A stretch of DNA of 64,000 nt. It comes from JANXVY01 sp040080145 (GTDB taxonomy: Bacteria; Pseudomonadota; Alphaproteobacteria; Rhizobiales; Hyphomicrobiaceae). A model generated the notes under the pieces. It worked only from the letters and a program-made list of their open reading frames with translations, was not told where the DNA came from and did not search any database. Numbering within the stretch: position 1 is the stretch's first letter; the number at the start of each line of letters is the position of its first letter. Positions 23,940 through 32,376 of this stretch are shown piece after piece. The DNA lies in contig JBEBJA010000014.1 of assembly GCA_040080145.1 (NCBI GenBank), positions 1-64,000 on the forward strand, written 5' to 3'. Both the position numbers and the translations under genes were made by a program.

Positions 23940-25562
23940 TCACGCCGCTTGGTCGCCGAGGCGGGCGAGAGCTTCCGTGCGGCCGAGCACCGACATTACG
24001 TCAAACACCGGGGGCGAGACGGAGCGACCGGTCAGGGCTGCACGCAGCGGCTGGGCGACTTTGCCGAGTTTGGCGCCGGTGTCTTCGGCATGCTGGCGGA
24101 CAACGGCTTCCAGGTCGGCTGCGGTCCAATCGGCGTTTGCTGCGAGTTTGGGGATGAGGGCTGAGATGATGGCCTTTGCCTCGGAGTCCAGAAGTTTAGC
24201 GGCTTTGTCGTCGATTTTGAGTGGCCGGGCGGTGACGAGGAACAGCGCGCCGTCGATGAGTTCGGGCAGGGTTTTCGCGCGTTCCTTGAGGCCGGGGATG
24301 GCAGCGGCGAATTGATCCCAGCCGGCGGCGTTAAAACGGGCGGCAAGCGCTTTGCCGTCGGGAACGCCGGGCAGCAGGGCAAGGACGTTGCGGGCGAGGA
24401 CAACATCGCCGCGCATGACCTTGGCGTCGTGTTCGGATGCGAGGTCTGCGAAGCCGCCGGAGTAGAGTTCGAGCAGTTCGCGCGAACGCTTCAAGAGTTC
24501 GGCGTTATCGGCGCTGCGGATGTAGTGGGCGTTGGTATCTTCGAGCTTTTTCAGGTCCATGCGGGCGGCGGAGCGGCCGATTGCGGGCAGGTCGAACCAT
24601 TCGATGAGCTGGGGTGTGCCGATGATTTCGTCGTCGCCGTGGCTCCAGCCTAAGCGTACCAGGTAGTTGCGCAGGGCCGCGGGCAGGTAGCCCATGGAGC
24701 GGTAGGCTTCGATGCCGAGTGCGCCGTGACGCTTGGAAAGTTTGGCACCATCCGCGCCGTGGATCAGGGGGACATGTGCGAACTGGGGGATTGTCCAGGC
24801 ATTGGCCGCGTAGATCTGGACCTGGCGGGCGGCGTTGGTCAGGTGGTCGACGCCACGGACGACATGGGTGATGCCCATGTCGTGATCGTCGACGACGACG
24901 GCGAGATTGTAGGTCGGGTTGCCGTCGGAGCGCAGAATGATGAGGTCGTCGAGGTCCTTGTTGGGGAACACGACGCGGCCCTGGACGGCATCGTCGATGA
25001 CGGTTTCGCCGTCGCGCGGGGCTTTCAGCCGGATGGCGAACGGTGCGCCGTTGGGGGCGTCATCGGGTGAGCGGTCGCGCCAGGGGCTGAAAACGGTGAG
25101 AGGCCGTGTGGCAGCTTCTGTCGCGGCTTCCAAGTCTGCCTTTTCGTCATGAGTCAAATCGCGGTCGAGGCTTTTCAAGGCCTTCAGCCAATTCTTGGCA
25201 GTTTCGCGCTCTGCTTCAATTCTTTCACGGATTGCTGTCAGTTCGTCAGCGGTCATGAAGCATTTATACGCGGTGCCGGCGGCGAGCATGCTTTCGGCGA
25301 CTTCGCGGTGGCGGGTGGCGCGGGCGAATTGAGAGACGGGTTCGCCGTTCCAGTCGAGTTCGAGCCACGTCAGGCCGTCGATGATGGCGGCGACGGCTTG
25401 GGGATTGTTGCGTTCGCGGTCGGTGTCTTCAATGCGCAGCAGGAACTTGCCATCGCGACCCTTGGCATAGAGCCAATTGAACAGGGCCGTGCGCGCGCCG
25501 CCGATGTGGAGGTATCCGGTTGGCGAGGGCGCGAAACGGACGACAGGGGACGTGGCGGTCAT
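23940..25562 (-). CDS. gltX: glutamyl-tRNA synthetase
   Basis: Class Ib synthetase charging tRNA-Glu (possibly also tRNA-Gln where GatCAB exists). The ATP-binding HIGH motif appears as YLHIGGARTALFNW and the KMSKS-like motif as AKLSKRHGAL; between them lies the YNLAVVVDDHDMGITHVVRG region. The start is ATG 25562 (MTATSPVVRFAPSPTG). The frame is open upstream to 25739, but that extension is just translation of an intergenic 31-bp repeat and should not be annotated. At 540 aa it is longer than the usual ~470, mainly in the region after the HIGH motif. Confidence 0.95.
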   Translation of the reverse strand: MTATSPVVRFAPSPTGYLHIGGARTALFNWLYAKGRDGKFLLRIEDTDRERNNPQAVAAIIDGLTWLELDWNGEPVSQFARATRHREVAESMLAAGTAYKCFMTADELTAIRERIEAERETAKNWLKALKSLDRDLTHDEKADLEAATEAATRPLTVFSPWRDRSPDDAPNGAPFAIRLKAPRDGETVIDDAVQGRVVFPNKDLDDLIILRSDGNPTYNLAVVVDDHDMGITHVVRGVDHLTNAARQVQIYAANAWTIPQFAHVPLIHGADGAKLSKRHGALGIEAYRSMGYLPAALRNYLVRLGWSHGDDEIIGTPQLIEWFDLPAIGRSAARMDLKKLEDTNAHYIRSADNAELLKRSRELLELYSGGFADLASEHDAKVMRGDVVLARNVLALLPGVPDGKALAARFNAAGWDQFAAAIPGLKERAKTLPELIDGALFLVTARPLKIDDKAAKLLDSEAKAIISALIPKLAANADWTAADLEAVVRQHAEDTGAKLGKVAQPLRAALTGRSVSPPVFDVMSVLGRTEALARLGDQAA

Positions 25563-25706
25563 GATCGGCGCTCGTTGGTTGTTCGATTGAAAGCAAGACG
25601 CGCGCACCTGGTGCCAGGAGCGCGCGTTCGTGTCGATAGCGAATTGTCCGGTTGTGTTCACTCGTGCAGATAGCAAGGCGATGGGAAAGGCGATTTCCAA
25701 TTCACC

Positions 25707-25846
25707 CGTCATGGCCGCGAAGGCGGCCACCCACGACAATTCTCAGCAGTTGTATCGATCAGGGCTGCAGTCTGGGCCTGAAACTCCTGAACTTTCAGTC
25801 GTGTTGCCGACAGATGTCGTGGGTGGCCGCCTTCGCGGCCATGACG
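25707..25846. repeat. inverted pair of 31-bp repeats
   Basis: Copy at 25707-25737 is the exact reverse complement of the copy at 25816-25846, separated by 78 bp. Both match the copy at 12814-12844. The pair fills the spacer between the methyltransferase and gltX genes. The geometry resembles a BIME or a small terminal-inverted-repeat element without a transposase. Confidence 0.85.
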
Positions 25847-25856
25847 AAAAAATGGA

Positions 25857-26555
25857 TCAATGGCGTTCGAGGTGGAGCATTGTGAAGAGGCCGAGCGGAC
25901 GGAGCGAGCGCGTGTCCTTCAAGGCCAACTCGTCGCAGACCATCACGCGCGAAACGTCAAACACTGGGTGCCAGCCGAGGCGGTCGCCGAAGGGCGCCAT
26001 GCTGCGCTCGATGAAGCCCCGCACGCCGTCACGCTGGCTGAAGTGGTTGACGAGGAGAACCTGACCGCCGGGCTTCACGACGCGGGCCAATTCACGCATT
26101 ACGGCTTCGGGGTTGGGGACCACGGTCATGACGTACATGGCAACGATGGTGTCGAACGAGGCATCCGGGAACGCCAGCTGTTCGGCATCCATTTCGTGCA
26201 GGCCGGTGACGTTGTCGAGGTTGCCGGTGGCGACCCGCTCGCGCGCTTTTTCAAGCATCTCGGGTGCGAGGTCGATCCCGACGATTTCAAGGTGCTTGGC
26301 ATAGCCCGGCAGCGAGAGACCCGTGCCGACGCCGACTTCGAGAACGCGGCCTTTGCTTTTGTTGATGAGTTCAACGGCATGGCGGCGGCCGGCCGTCGAA
26401 ATGAAGCCAAACGTGTTATCGTACACGGGAGCCCAGCGGCGGTATGCGCTACGAACGGCGTCCTCGTCCATTTGGACGGCCTTGCCGGTCATGACGGACA
26501 TGGCACGAGCAAAGGGTGATCTGGACTCTTCGTGTGAACGCGACAGTGATCCCAT
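25857..26555 (-). CDS. UbiE/PmtA-like SAM-dependent methyltransferase
   Basis: Class I methyltransferase, 232 aa. The SAM-binding motif is VLEVGVGTGLSL (residues ~72-83), followed by VGIDLAPEMLEKAR (motif II), HEMDAEQLAFPDASFD and the post-motif LARVVKPGGQVLLVNHF. The N-terminal AYRRWAPVYDNTFGFIS resembles Rhodobacter-type phosphatidylethanolamine N-methyltransferase (PmtA), which makes phosphatidylcholine, so that is the favoured substrate; UbiE-like quinone methylation is the alternative. Start ATG 26555 has AGGAG 8 nt upstream. It follows mnmA by 33 bp on the same strand. Confidence 0.83.
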   Translation of the reverse strand: MGSLSRSHEESRSPFARAMSVMTGKAVQMDEDAVRSAYRRWAPVYDNTFGFISTAGRRHAVELINKSKGRVLEVGVGTGLSLPGYAKHLEIVGIDLAPEMLEKARERVATGNLDNVTGLHEMDAEQLAFPDASFDTIVAMYVMTVVPNPEAVMRELARVVKPGGQVLLVNHFSQRDGVRGFIERSMAPFGDRLGWHPVFDVSRVMVCDELALKDTRSLRPLGLFTMLHLERH

Positions 26556-26588
26556 GTAGCGGGCTCCTATTTCGATTGCAGACGTGCC

Positions 26589-27809
26589 CTAGCGGGCGCG
26601 ATTGGGTGTGGGCGCGGTAAGAGACGCATCCGCTTTGGGCGGAGGCGCTAGTTTGGTGGCAAGCAACGTGTCCTGGACCGCGCGGGCAATAGTGCCGCCG
26701 CCCAGGATGCGAGCATTGGGTTGCTCGTCTTCGTAAAGCACGCAGGCTTGTCCGGCGGAAACGCCGTCTTCGCTTGCGAACAGCGTGACGTGAACACATC
26801 CGTTCTCATCACTGAACAATGTGGCCGGTTTGGGGGCCTGGCTCGAGCGCACGCGGGCAAAAACGGGAAGGCCGGTTTCGCCGGTGTCTGGCAGGTGGTC
26901 TGCGGCCAGCCAATTGAACCCGCGCAGTTCCAGTGTGCGCGTGCGAAGGGCTTCCCGGGGGCCGACCACCACTTCGTGGGTATCGGCGTTGATCTTGATA
27001 ACGTACAGCGGATCGGCGGCTGGAATTTTCAAGCCGCGGCGCTGGCCAACAGTGTAATTGATGATGCCTTCATGGCGGCCCAGTTCGCGGCCGTCGATGT
27101 GGATGATCTTGCCGGGGTGCATCGCACCGGGCTTTAGCCGTTCGATGACATCGCTGTATTTGCCCGACGGTACGAAGCAGATGTCCTGGCTGTCGGCCTT
27201 TTCGGCGTTCATCAAGCCAAATTCATGGGCCAGCTTGCGGACTTCCGGCTTAGGAAGGCCACCCAAGGGAAACCAGAGTTGCTTGAGCTGTTCGCGGGTG
27301 GTTGCAAACAGAAAATAGCTCTGGTCGCGCGATGCATCGACCGCGCGGCGCAGTTCAGGGCCATTGGGGCCGTCCGTGCGCTGGATATAGTGGCCCGTCG
27401 CAAGGGCCGTGGCACCGAGGTCCTTGGCGGTTTCAAGCAGATCGGTGAATTTGATCTGGCTGTTGCATGTCACGCAAGGAATAGGGGTTTCGCCAGCGAC
27501 ATAGCTGTCGGCGAATGCGTTGATGACCTGGTCCTTGAAGCGCTTTTCGTAGTCCAGCACGTAATGCGGGATGCCCAGGGTTTCAGCGACGCGACGCGCG
27601 TCGTGGATGTCCTGGCCGGCGCAACAGCTGCCTTTGCGGCCGGTTGCGCTGCCGTGGTCATATAACTGTAATGTAACGCCGATAACGTCGTGACCTTCAC
27701 GGACGAGCATGGCAGCGGCCACAGAACTATCGACGCCGCCTGACATGGCAACGACGACCCGCGTCTTTGGGCGCGATCCGGACTGGGCGTTCTGGTTGGT
27801 CAGGGTCAT
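26589..27809 (-). CDS. mnmA: tRNA-specific 2-thiouridylase
   Basis: Adds sulfur to U34 of tRNA-Glu, Gln and Lys. The 406-aa protein has the PP-loop VVVAMSGGVDSSVAAAML near residue 18, the GSCCAGQDIHDARRVAE segment, the first catalytic Cys in CVTCNSQIKF, and the central GHYIQR...SQDICFVPSGKY. The second catalytic Cys lies in GQACVLYEDE. The C-terminal ~30 residues are a Pro/Ala extension. Its partner tRNA synthetase gltX lies two genes downstream. Confidence 0.96.
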   Translation of the reverse strand: MTLTNQNAQSGSRPKTRVVVAMSGGVDSSVAAAMLVREGHDVIGVTLQLYDHGSATGRKGSCCAGQDIHDARRVAETLGIPHYVLDYEKRFKDQVINAFADSYVAGETPIPCVTCNSQIKFTDLLETAKDLGATALATGHYIQRTDGPNGPELRRAVDASRDQSYFLFATTREQLKQLWFPLGGLPKPEVRKLAHEFGLMNAEKADSQDICFVPSGKYSDVIERLKPGAMHPGKIIHIDGRELGRHEGIINYTVGQRRGLKIPAADPLYVIKINADTHEVVVGPREALRTRTLELRGFNWLAADHLPDTGETGLPVFARVRSSQAPKPATLFSDENGCVHVTLFASEDGVSAGQACVLYEDEQPNARILGGGTIARAVQDTLLATKLAPPPKADASLTAPTPNRAR

Positions 27810-28009
27810 CTCGTTATTGTTGCGCGTCTGGCAGCGTTAAGCAATCATTGCACCGCAATTAAGCACATGATGTAGGCCCGACTGCCGTCCCGGCGCAAGC
27901 CGGTGCGCGCGTGCGCCGCTTATTTGCCGCGTGCCCGTTTTAGAGTGGGACTTGGCATGGTCCTTGATTGGAAAATGCGAACGTCGAGCGAAATTGTGTC
28001 ATTCTGACC

Positions 28010-28037
28010 TTGACATCAAGGCTAACGATACGAAAAT
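28010..28037 (+). promoter_or_regulatory. candidate sigma-70 promoter of sciP
   Basis: TTGACA (28010-28015), 16-bp spacer, GAAAAT (28032-28037; four of six match TATAAT), about 105 bp upstream of the sciP start. No TTAA-N7-TTAA CtrA box is seen in the 27810-28141 spacer, which holds no other gene. Confidence 0.35.
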
Positions 28038-28141
28038 CATGAAGTAGAACATTGCTTTAGTTCGTCTTTACGCAACAGCTTAGGCTGGCTTTAAGGCGCT
28101 GCGCGTATAACCGAGTTTGTGGTCTGTAAAAGAGTAAGAGT

Positions 28142-28423
28142 ATGATGACCGAACATCACATGAGGGCGCGTGTGCGCTATGTTATCGGCCCGGACGGTAG
28201 TCCGTTAACGGTTGCCGATCTGCCTCCGCGCGATACCAAGCGCTGGGTTATTCGCCGGAAGGCTGAAGTTGTCGCAGCCGTGCGCGGCGGGCTGCTCAGC
28301 ATCGAAGAGGCCTGCGAGCGTTATACGCTTACGGTTGACGAGTTTTTGTCGTGGCAACGCTCGATCGATAAACATGGCTTGCCCGGCCTGCGCGCAACGC
28401 GGATCCAGGACTACCGGGAGTAG
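28142..28423 (+). CDS. sciP: CtrA inhibitor SciP (DUF1153)
   Basis: SciP is a small helix-turn-helix protein that binds CtrA and blocks transcription at CtrA-activated promoters, restricting their activity in G1 cells. The 93-aa product carries the DUF1153 pattern VIGPDGSPLTVADLPPRDTKRW, then VIRRKAEVVAAVRGGLLSIEEACERYTLTVDEFLSWQ, where RYTLT...W lies in the recognition helix. Tandem ATGs (28142, 28145) make the exact start ambiguous by one codon. It lies 2.2 kb from ctrA itself, with fliJ between, a classic alphaproteobacterial cell-cycle neighbourhood. Confidence 0.95.
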   Translation: MMTEHHMRARVRYVIGPDGSPLTVADLPPRDTKRWVIRRKAEVVAAVRGGLLSIEEACERYTLTVDEFLSWQRSIDKHGLPGLRATRIQDYRE

Positions 28424-28435
28424 GCTCCCTGGTTT

Positions 28436-28488
28436 CAAAAGTTACGACCTGAAGACGGTCCTAACTTTTGAGTCCGGCGCTCGCGCCG
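28436..28488. repeat. hairpin repeat copy 1 (partner at 43613)
   Basis: CAAAAGTTACGACC pairs with GGTCCTAACTTTTG (13 of 14) around a TGAAGAC-type loop, followed by a second hairpin CGGCGC-TC-GCGCCG. The copy at 43613 has the same core ACGACCTGAAGACGGTC and second hairpin, but a different outer arm that also pairs, so the structure rather than the sequence is kept. Confidence 0.75.
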
Positions 28489-28578
28489 ACGGCTCGCTGA
28501 CGGTTTGCTGCTGCTGCAGCGGGCCGCTTCGGCCAGCAAGGGCTGGCCGCTGAAGGCGGCTGGGGATTTGGGATCGAA

Positions 28579-29187
28579 TCAGGTTTTGCGTTCGCGCGCT
28601 TTGGCAGCCGGTTTGGCTGGCGGGTCGGCCTGTGGCGAGCCGTTTTTGGCGTCCCAACCCTTGGTGTGCGCTGCGTCGTGGCAGGTCAGATCGTTGCGGG
28701 CCCAGCGTCGAACGTCGGCGGTCATGCGTTGCCCGACTTCAAGAGGAAACCGAATATTCTCAATTTCGAGGGCGGCGTTGTCGCCGTCCGGCGAGATGTG
28801 AACGCGGAAGGCGCGATTGCCTCGCGGGTTGGGCATATTGAGATCTTTTTCGTGGATAACAATTTCTGAGCGACCGCCTTTGCTCGGTGGCGCAACTTCG
28901 GCGTGAAAAATGTGCGTGGGCTTCAATTCGCCGTGGGTGCCGAACCAGCAGATGCCTGCGCCGCGGCCGATGCGTGTGTAAAGTTCGATTGGCGAGCCGA
29001 TTGGGTCTGCGTCGACACTGGGGAGCTGGACATTTGCGACGGCTTCGGCCCCTGCAGACACCAGTCCGGCTGGGGCTTTCAGCAGGTCGGTGCCGGTGCT
29101 GCTGCATCCGGATGAAGATATGGCCGCGATCAAAGCGAAGCCCAAAACTGCTGAAGCATTTGGCCACAATTTTGCTAGTCTCGTCAC
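28579..29187 (-). CDS. putative lipoprotein of unknown family
   Basis: Not recognised. An N-terminal hydrophobic stretch (SAVLGFALIAAISSSGC) ends in a lipobox SSGC, so the protein is probably exported and lipidated. The body contains GAGICWFGTHGELKPTHIFHAEVAPP and FRVHISPDGDNAALEIENIRFPLEVGQRM, then a conserved-looking LTCHDAAHTKGWDAK and a basic, Pro/Lys-rich end. GTG 29187 is preferred because AGGAAAG lies just upstream; an in-frame TTG at 29211 would add eight residues. It sits between sciP and fliJ on the fliJ strand, but a flagellar role is not evident. Confidence 0.75.
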   Translation of the reverse strand: MTRLAKLWPNASAVLGFALIAAISSSGCSSTGTDLLKAPAGLVSAGAEAVANVQLPSVDADPIGSPIELYTRIGRGAGICWFGTHGELKPTHIFHAEVAPPSKGGRSEIVIHEKDLNMPNPRGNRAFRVHISPDGDNAALEIENIRFPLEVGQRMTADVRRWARNDLTCHDAAHTKGWDAKNGSPQADPPAKPAAKARERKT

Positions 29188-29368
29188 CTGCGGCTTTCCT
29201 ATCGACGTCAACTGATTACCGGTTGGTGCCAGTCCGCAGTGACCATAGCATGGCAGGGTAGGGCTCGCGCTCGACGAAATGGTCGCGCTGGTGTGCTAGC
29301 TGTGAGGCCTTGCTCAAACAATCGGGCCGGCATCAACGATGCAGGCCCATGAAGGTTTGTCCGGCGGG

Positions 29369-29752
29369 TCAGCGCAGTGGGGCGGATGACGAGCGATCGT
29401 TGCGGCGGCGACTGCGCGGGGTTGTGCGCTGCGTCGCGGGCGCGTTTATTTCCGAAAGCTGGCCGACGGCATCGTCACGGGATTTGAGCGCGGCTTCGAG
29501 CTTTTCTTTCAACTCGGACGCCGATGCGCGCAAGTTGTTGCGGCGGTGCGTTGCCGACTTGGCGAACGTCGAGTAGGCGAAGTGGCTCGGGTCCTTGATT
29601 CCGGTGCGATCTTCTTCTGCCTGGATCTGGCGGTCCAAATCGGCCGCCATTGCATTGAAGTCAGCAATCATCGACTCGAGGTTTGCAACTTTTCTCGAGT
29701 TCTCGTCGGCTTCGAATCGTTTGATGCGAAGCGCGGCTTCTCTGGCTTTCAT
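29369..29752 (-). CDS. fliJ: flagellar export chaperone FliJ
   Basis: FliJ couples the FliI ATPase to the FlhA export gate of the flagellar type III system. The ~127-aa, almost wholly helical coiled-coil protein has the alphaproteobacterial FliJ pattern REAALRIKRFEADENSRKVANLE, MIADFNAMAADLDRQIQAEE and DPSHFAYSTFAKSATHRRNNL, and ends in an Arg-rich tail. Family homology starts at MKAREAAL, so ATG 29752 is preferred over 29767. fliI, its usual neighbour, is absent here. It is divergent from ctrA, which controls class II flagellar genes in relatives. Confidence 0.88.
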   Translation of the reverse strand: MKAREAALRIKRFEADENSRKVANLESMIADFNAMAADLDRQIQAEEDRTGIKDPSHFAYSTFAKSATHRRNNLRASASELKEKLEAALKSRDDAVGQLSEINAPATQRTTPRSRRRNDRSSSAPLR

Positions 29753-29809
29753 AGCTCGATACCCCATACAAATTCGAACTGCGGGCTACGCGATTGGCGC
29801 AACCCAGAA

Positions 29810-30305
29810 GAGTCTGCCTTAAATTGGTTCCGCAAATGTCGCGTCGAGGGGACGCTACCGGCGGGCATTTCAAGGACCGTTTCAATATGCCGTAACCATA
29901 GTTACTGATCCTGCCGTTCTGAAGGCGTTGCAGTTTCAGCTGTCGGGTCGAGTATATCTCAGATTTGATCTTTGCATACTGTCCTTAAGCTGCAGTAAAC
30001 CCAGATAATTGTCGTTTCGGTGTGACGGCAGATTGATTTCGTCACAAAAAAGCCGCCGTTGCTCTAGGGGACCGCTGCGAATTCTGTTACTGGTCGATTC
30101 GGTGGCGGTGAGCGGGGGGTCGCAAAAGCCGGAATGAATTTGGCATGCTTATGCCGGGATGCGTGTGGCCCTGTCAGGGCCACATATGTGTCTCCGGGAT
30201 GATTCTGCAACTCAAACTGTGTTTGAAATTCGTTTCGATTTCGCGTGTCATGCAAGACAAAATTAGGGTTTGTTAACCTTTAAGGCGTATTTGTTAATCA
30301 GAGTC
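29810..30305. promoter_or_regulatory. ctrA/fliJ regulatory region with GANTC and CtrA-like sites
   Basis: The 628-bp divergent spacer carries four GANTC (CcrM methylation) sites at 29810, 30096, 30201 and 30301, and a near-consensus CtrA box TTAA-N7-TAAAC at 29985-30000. Three further TTAA tetranucleotides cluster at 30273-30297 just before the gene. In Caulobacter relatives ctrA transcription is gated by GANTC methylation and CtrA feedback, so this arrangement fits autoregulation. No additional gene is seen in the spacer. Confidence 0.55.
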
Positions 30306-30380
30306 AGGGCCACGCGTTGGTGAGTTGGGGAGTTTGGAGCGGCGGTCCAAACGGCGAGACGGCCATAAGGGAATGAGACG

Positions 30381-31076
30381 ATGCGGGTCCTACTTATTGA
30401 AGACGATAGCGCAACAGCGCAAAGCATCGAGCTGATGCTGCAGTCGGAAGGTTTTAATTGCTACACGACGGACCTTGGAGAAGAGGGCGTCGATTTGGGC
30501 AAGCTTTACGACTACGATATCATTTTGCTCGATCTCAATCTGCCCGATATGAGCGGCTACGAAGTCTTGAAGACTTTGCGAGTCAGTAAGGTGCAGACGC
30601 CGATCCTGATCCTTTCGGGGCTGGCGCAGATCGAGGACAAGGTTCGTGGTCTTGGCTTTGGTGCCGATGACTACATGACGAAGCCGTTCCACAAAGATGA
30701 GCTGGTTGCGCGCATCCATGCCATCGTGCGGCGGTCGAAGGGGCATTCGCAATCGGTCATTGAAACCGGCGATCTGCGCGTCAATCTCGACACGAAGACG
30801 GTCGAAGTCAACGGCCAGCGCGTGCATCTGACGGGCAAAGAGTATCAGATGCTCGAGTTGCTCTCGCTGCGCAAAGGGACGACGCTGACGAAGGAAATGT
30901 TCCTGAACCATCTTTATGGCGGTATGGACGAGCCCGAGCTCAAGATCATCGACGTGTTCATTTGCAAGCTGCGCAAGAAGCTGCAAGTGGCGACAGGTGG
31001 TGAGCACTATATCGAAACCGTCTGGGGGCGCGGATATGTGTTGCGCAATCCCGGCGACGAGCATGTTGCGGCCTGA
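30381..31076 (+). CDS. ctrA: cell-cycle response regulator CtrA
   Basis: Master OmpR-family regulator of alphaproteobacterial cell cycle, flagella and DNA methylation. The receiver domain (1-~118) starts MRVLLIEDDSATAQSIELML, with acidic pocket D8/D9 and the phosphorylated D51 in LLDLNLPDMSGYEV, and TKPF with the conserved Lys. The signature GLGFGADDYMTKPFHKDELVARIHAIVRRSKGH is CtrA-specific. The winged-helix DNA-binding domain (~125-225) ends ETVWGRGYVLR. 231 aa, as expected. A terminator follows at 31108. Confidence 0.98.
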   Translation: MRVLLIEDDSATAQSIELMLQSEGFNCYTTDLGEEGVDLGKLYDYDIILLDLNLPDMSGYEVLKTLRVSKVQTPILILSGLAQIEDKVRGLGFGADDYMTKPFHKDELVARIHAIVRRSKGHSQSVIETGDLRVNLDTKTVEVNGQRVHLTGKEYQMLELLSLRKGTTLTKEMFLNHLYGGMDEPELKIIDVFICKLRKKLQVATGGEHYIETVWGRGYVLRNPGDEHVAA

Positions 31077-31107
31077 TTGGACGCAGGCCCGATTTAGATG
31101 GCTGTTG

Positions 31108-31131
31108 AACGGGGGCGTAAGCTCCCGTTTT
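31108..31131 (+). terminator. intrinsic terminator of ctrA
   Basis: AACGGGGGC (31108-31116), loop GTAA, GCTCCCGTT (31121-31129; one G-U pair) followed by a short T-run. Confidence 0.75.
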
Positions 31132-31207
31132 CGTTTGTGCGGATTTTGCTTGGAATGACGCTGGGCATTGAGCTAACTGCTCACCTCGTTCTTCCCCAGG
31201 GTAGTTC

Positions 31208-31888
31208 ATGACGACATCAGATAAGCCGACGATGAACGTGAAGCGGCCGGGCCTCAAGGCTGCGATCGTGCCGGTAACGCCGTTCGAGCAGAACTGTATG
31301 CTGATCTGGGACGAGGTCAGCATGGCTGGCGCAGTGGTCGATCCAGGCGGAGACCTCGATAAAATTATGGCGGCCATCGCCCAGGTCGGGATGATCCCAG
31401 AGAAGATTTTGCTGACGCATGGGCATATTGATCATGCGGGTGGTGCCGAGGAGCTGCGGGCGCGGCTCAAGGTCAAAATCGAGGGGCCGCACCGGGCCGA
31501 CAAGATCCTGCTTGATAATCTTGAGGCGCAAGGGCGCAGCTATGGCATTGCGGCCAAAAATGTGACGCCAGATCATTGGCTTGACGAGGGCGACACGGTA
31601 ACGGTGGGCGATCAGACATTTGAAATTTTGCATTGCCCGGGGCATTCGCCGGGGTCAATCGTGTTCGTTCACAAGGCGCAGAAGTTCTTAATCGTTGGGG
31701 ACGTGATCTTTCGCTCGTCCATCGGGCGGACGGATTTCCCGTACTGCGATCACGACGCGCTTATTCATGCGATCAAGACCAAGCTGATGGTGCTGGACGA
31801 CGCGTACGCGTTTATCTGTGGGCATGGGCCGGGCAGCACGATTGGGCTTGAGCGGCGGACGAACCCGTATTTTCGTGACGTGAGGTAA
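31208..31888 (+). CDS. MBL-fold metallo-hydrolase (glyoxalase II-like)
   Basis: Cytoplasmic 226-aa metallo-beta-lactamase-fold hydrolase resembling YcbL/GloB-type thioesterases. The metal site is THGHIDHAGG (HxHxDH), with further ligands in HCPGHSPGS, VGDVIF and GHGPGSTIG. The substrate could be S-lactoylglutathione or another thioester; it cannot be fixed from sequence. It begins 131 bp after ctrA, beyond the ctrA terminator, so it is probably separately transcribed. Confidence 0.9.
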   Translation: MTTSDKPTMNVKRPGLKAAIVPVTPFEQNCMLIWDEVSMAGAVVDPGGDLDKIMAAIAQVGMIPEKILLTHGHIDHAGGAEELRARLKVKIEGPHRADKILLDNLEAQGRSYGIAAKNVTPDHWLDEGDTVTVGDQTFEILHCPGHSPGSIVFVHKAQKFLIVGDVIFRSSIGRTDFPYCDHDALIHAIKTKLMVLDDAYAFICGHGPGSTIGLERRTNPYFRDVR

Positions 31889-31889
31889 A

Positions 31890-31920
31890 GTCCAGGGGCT
31901 CCCCCTGGACTCCTTGCTTT
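31890..31920 (+). terminator. candidate terminator after the metallo-hydrolase gene
   Basis: GTCCAGGGG (31890-31898), loop CTC, CCCCTGGAC (31902-31910) forms a perfect 9-bp stem directly after the stop codon; the following TCCTTGCTTTT is only partly T-rich. Confidence 0.5.
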
Positions 31921-31945
31921 TGGACCCGTTACTTTCGATTTGTGA

Positions 31946-32275
31946 TTAGCGCGGGTAGCGGATTTCGAGGCAGCCGAAGATTCCGCATTCGGCGCCGAGG
32001 CCGTTTTTGGCTTCCCAGAAGTCGACGGTTGCGACGCGCAGAGTTTCGGTACAGCTGCGCTTGCAGTGTTCCCAGGTGCCGCCTGGCAGGCGAACCTGGC
32101 GACCAACGGAGGTGTAGCGGACCGGGCCGGAAACGGTGCCATTGCCCCATTTGCTGTGGGCGATGACGACGCCGTCGCCGTTGTCGAAGCCCTCGCGCTG
32201 GCGTCCGCCAGCTGTCGCTGGGAGGCTAAGGCTTATGCAGGCAGCCACAATCAGGCTCATGCGTAGGATTGGCAT
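31946..32275 (-). CDS. small secreted protein, unknown family
   Basis: The 109-aa product has a signal peptide (MPILRMSLIVAACISLSLPATAGG). The mature part contains SKWGNGTVSGPVRYTSVGRQVRLPGGTWEHC and four cysteines (WEHCKRSC and AECGIFGC), suggesting two disulfides; it ends CLEIRYPR. I do not know the family name. ATG 32275 is preferred because GGAG lies 9 nt upstream; an in-frame ATG at 32290 precedes it. The next minus-strand gene upstream also encodes a secreted protein. Confidence 0.72.
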   Translation of the reverse strand: MPILRMSLIVAACISLSLPATAGGRQREGFDNGDGVVIAHSKWGNGTVSGPVRYTSVGRQVRLPGGTWEHCKRSCTETLRVATVDFWEAKNGLGAECGIFGCLEIRYPR

Positions 32276-32376
32276 TTCAACAGTCTCCATTCAAGCGGTC
32301 GCCACATCCAGCGCATGCCGCTATATTTGTTCGTACATGGGGCGTTTCGCAGAGGGCGATGGCCACCTCCGGCGGT

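Noticed and set aside
25563..25739. 59-residue N-terminal extension of gltX
   Set aside because: It is translation of an intergenic 31-bp repeat plus non-homologous sequence; the family N-terminus starts at ATG 25562.
30273..30297. Canonical CtrA box immediately before ctrA
   Set aside because: The TTAA tetranucleotides are spaced 3 and 10 bases apart rather than 7, so only the 29985 site is offered.
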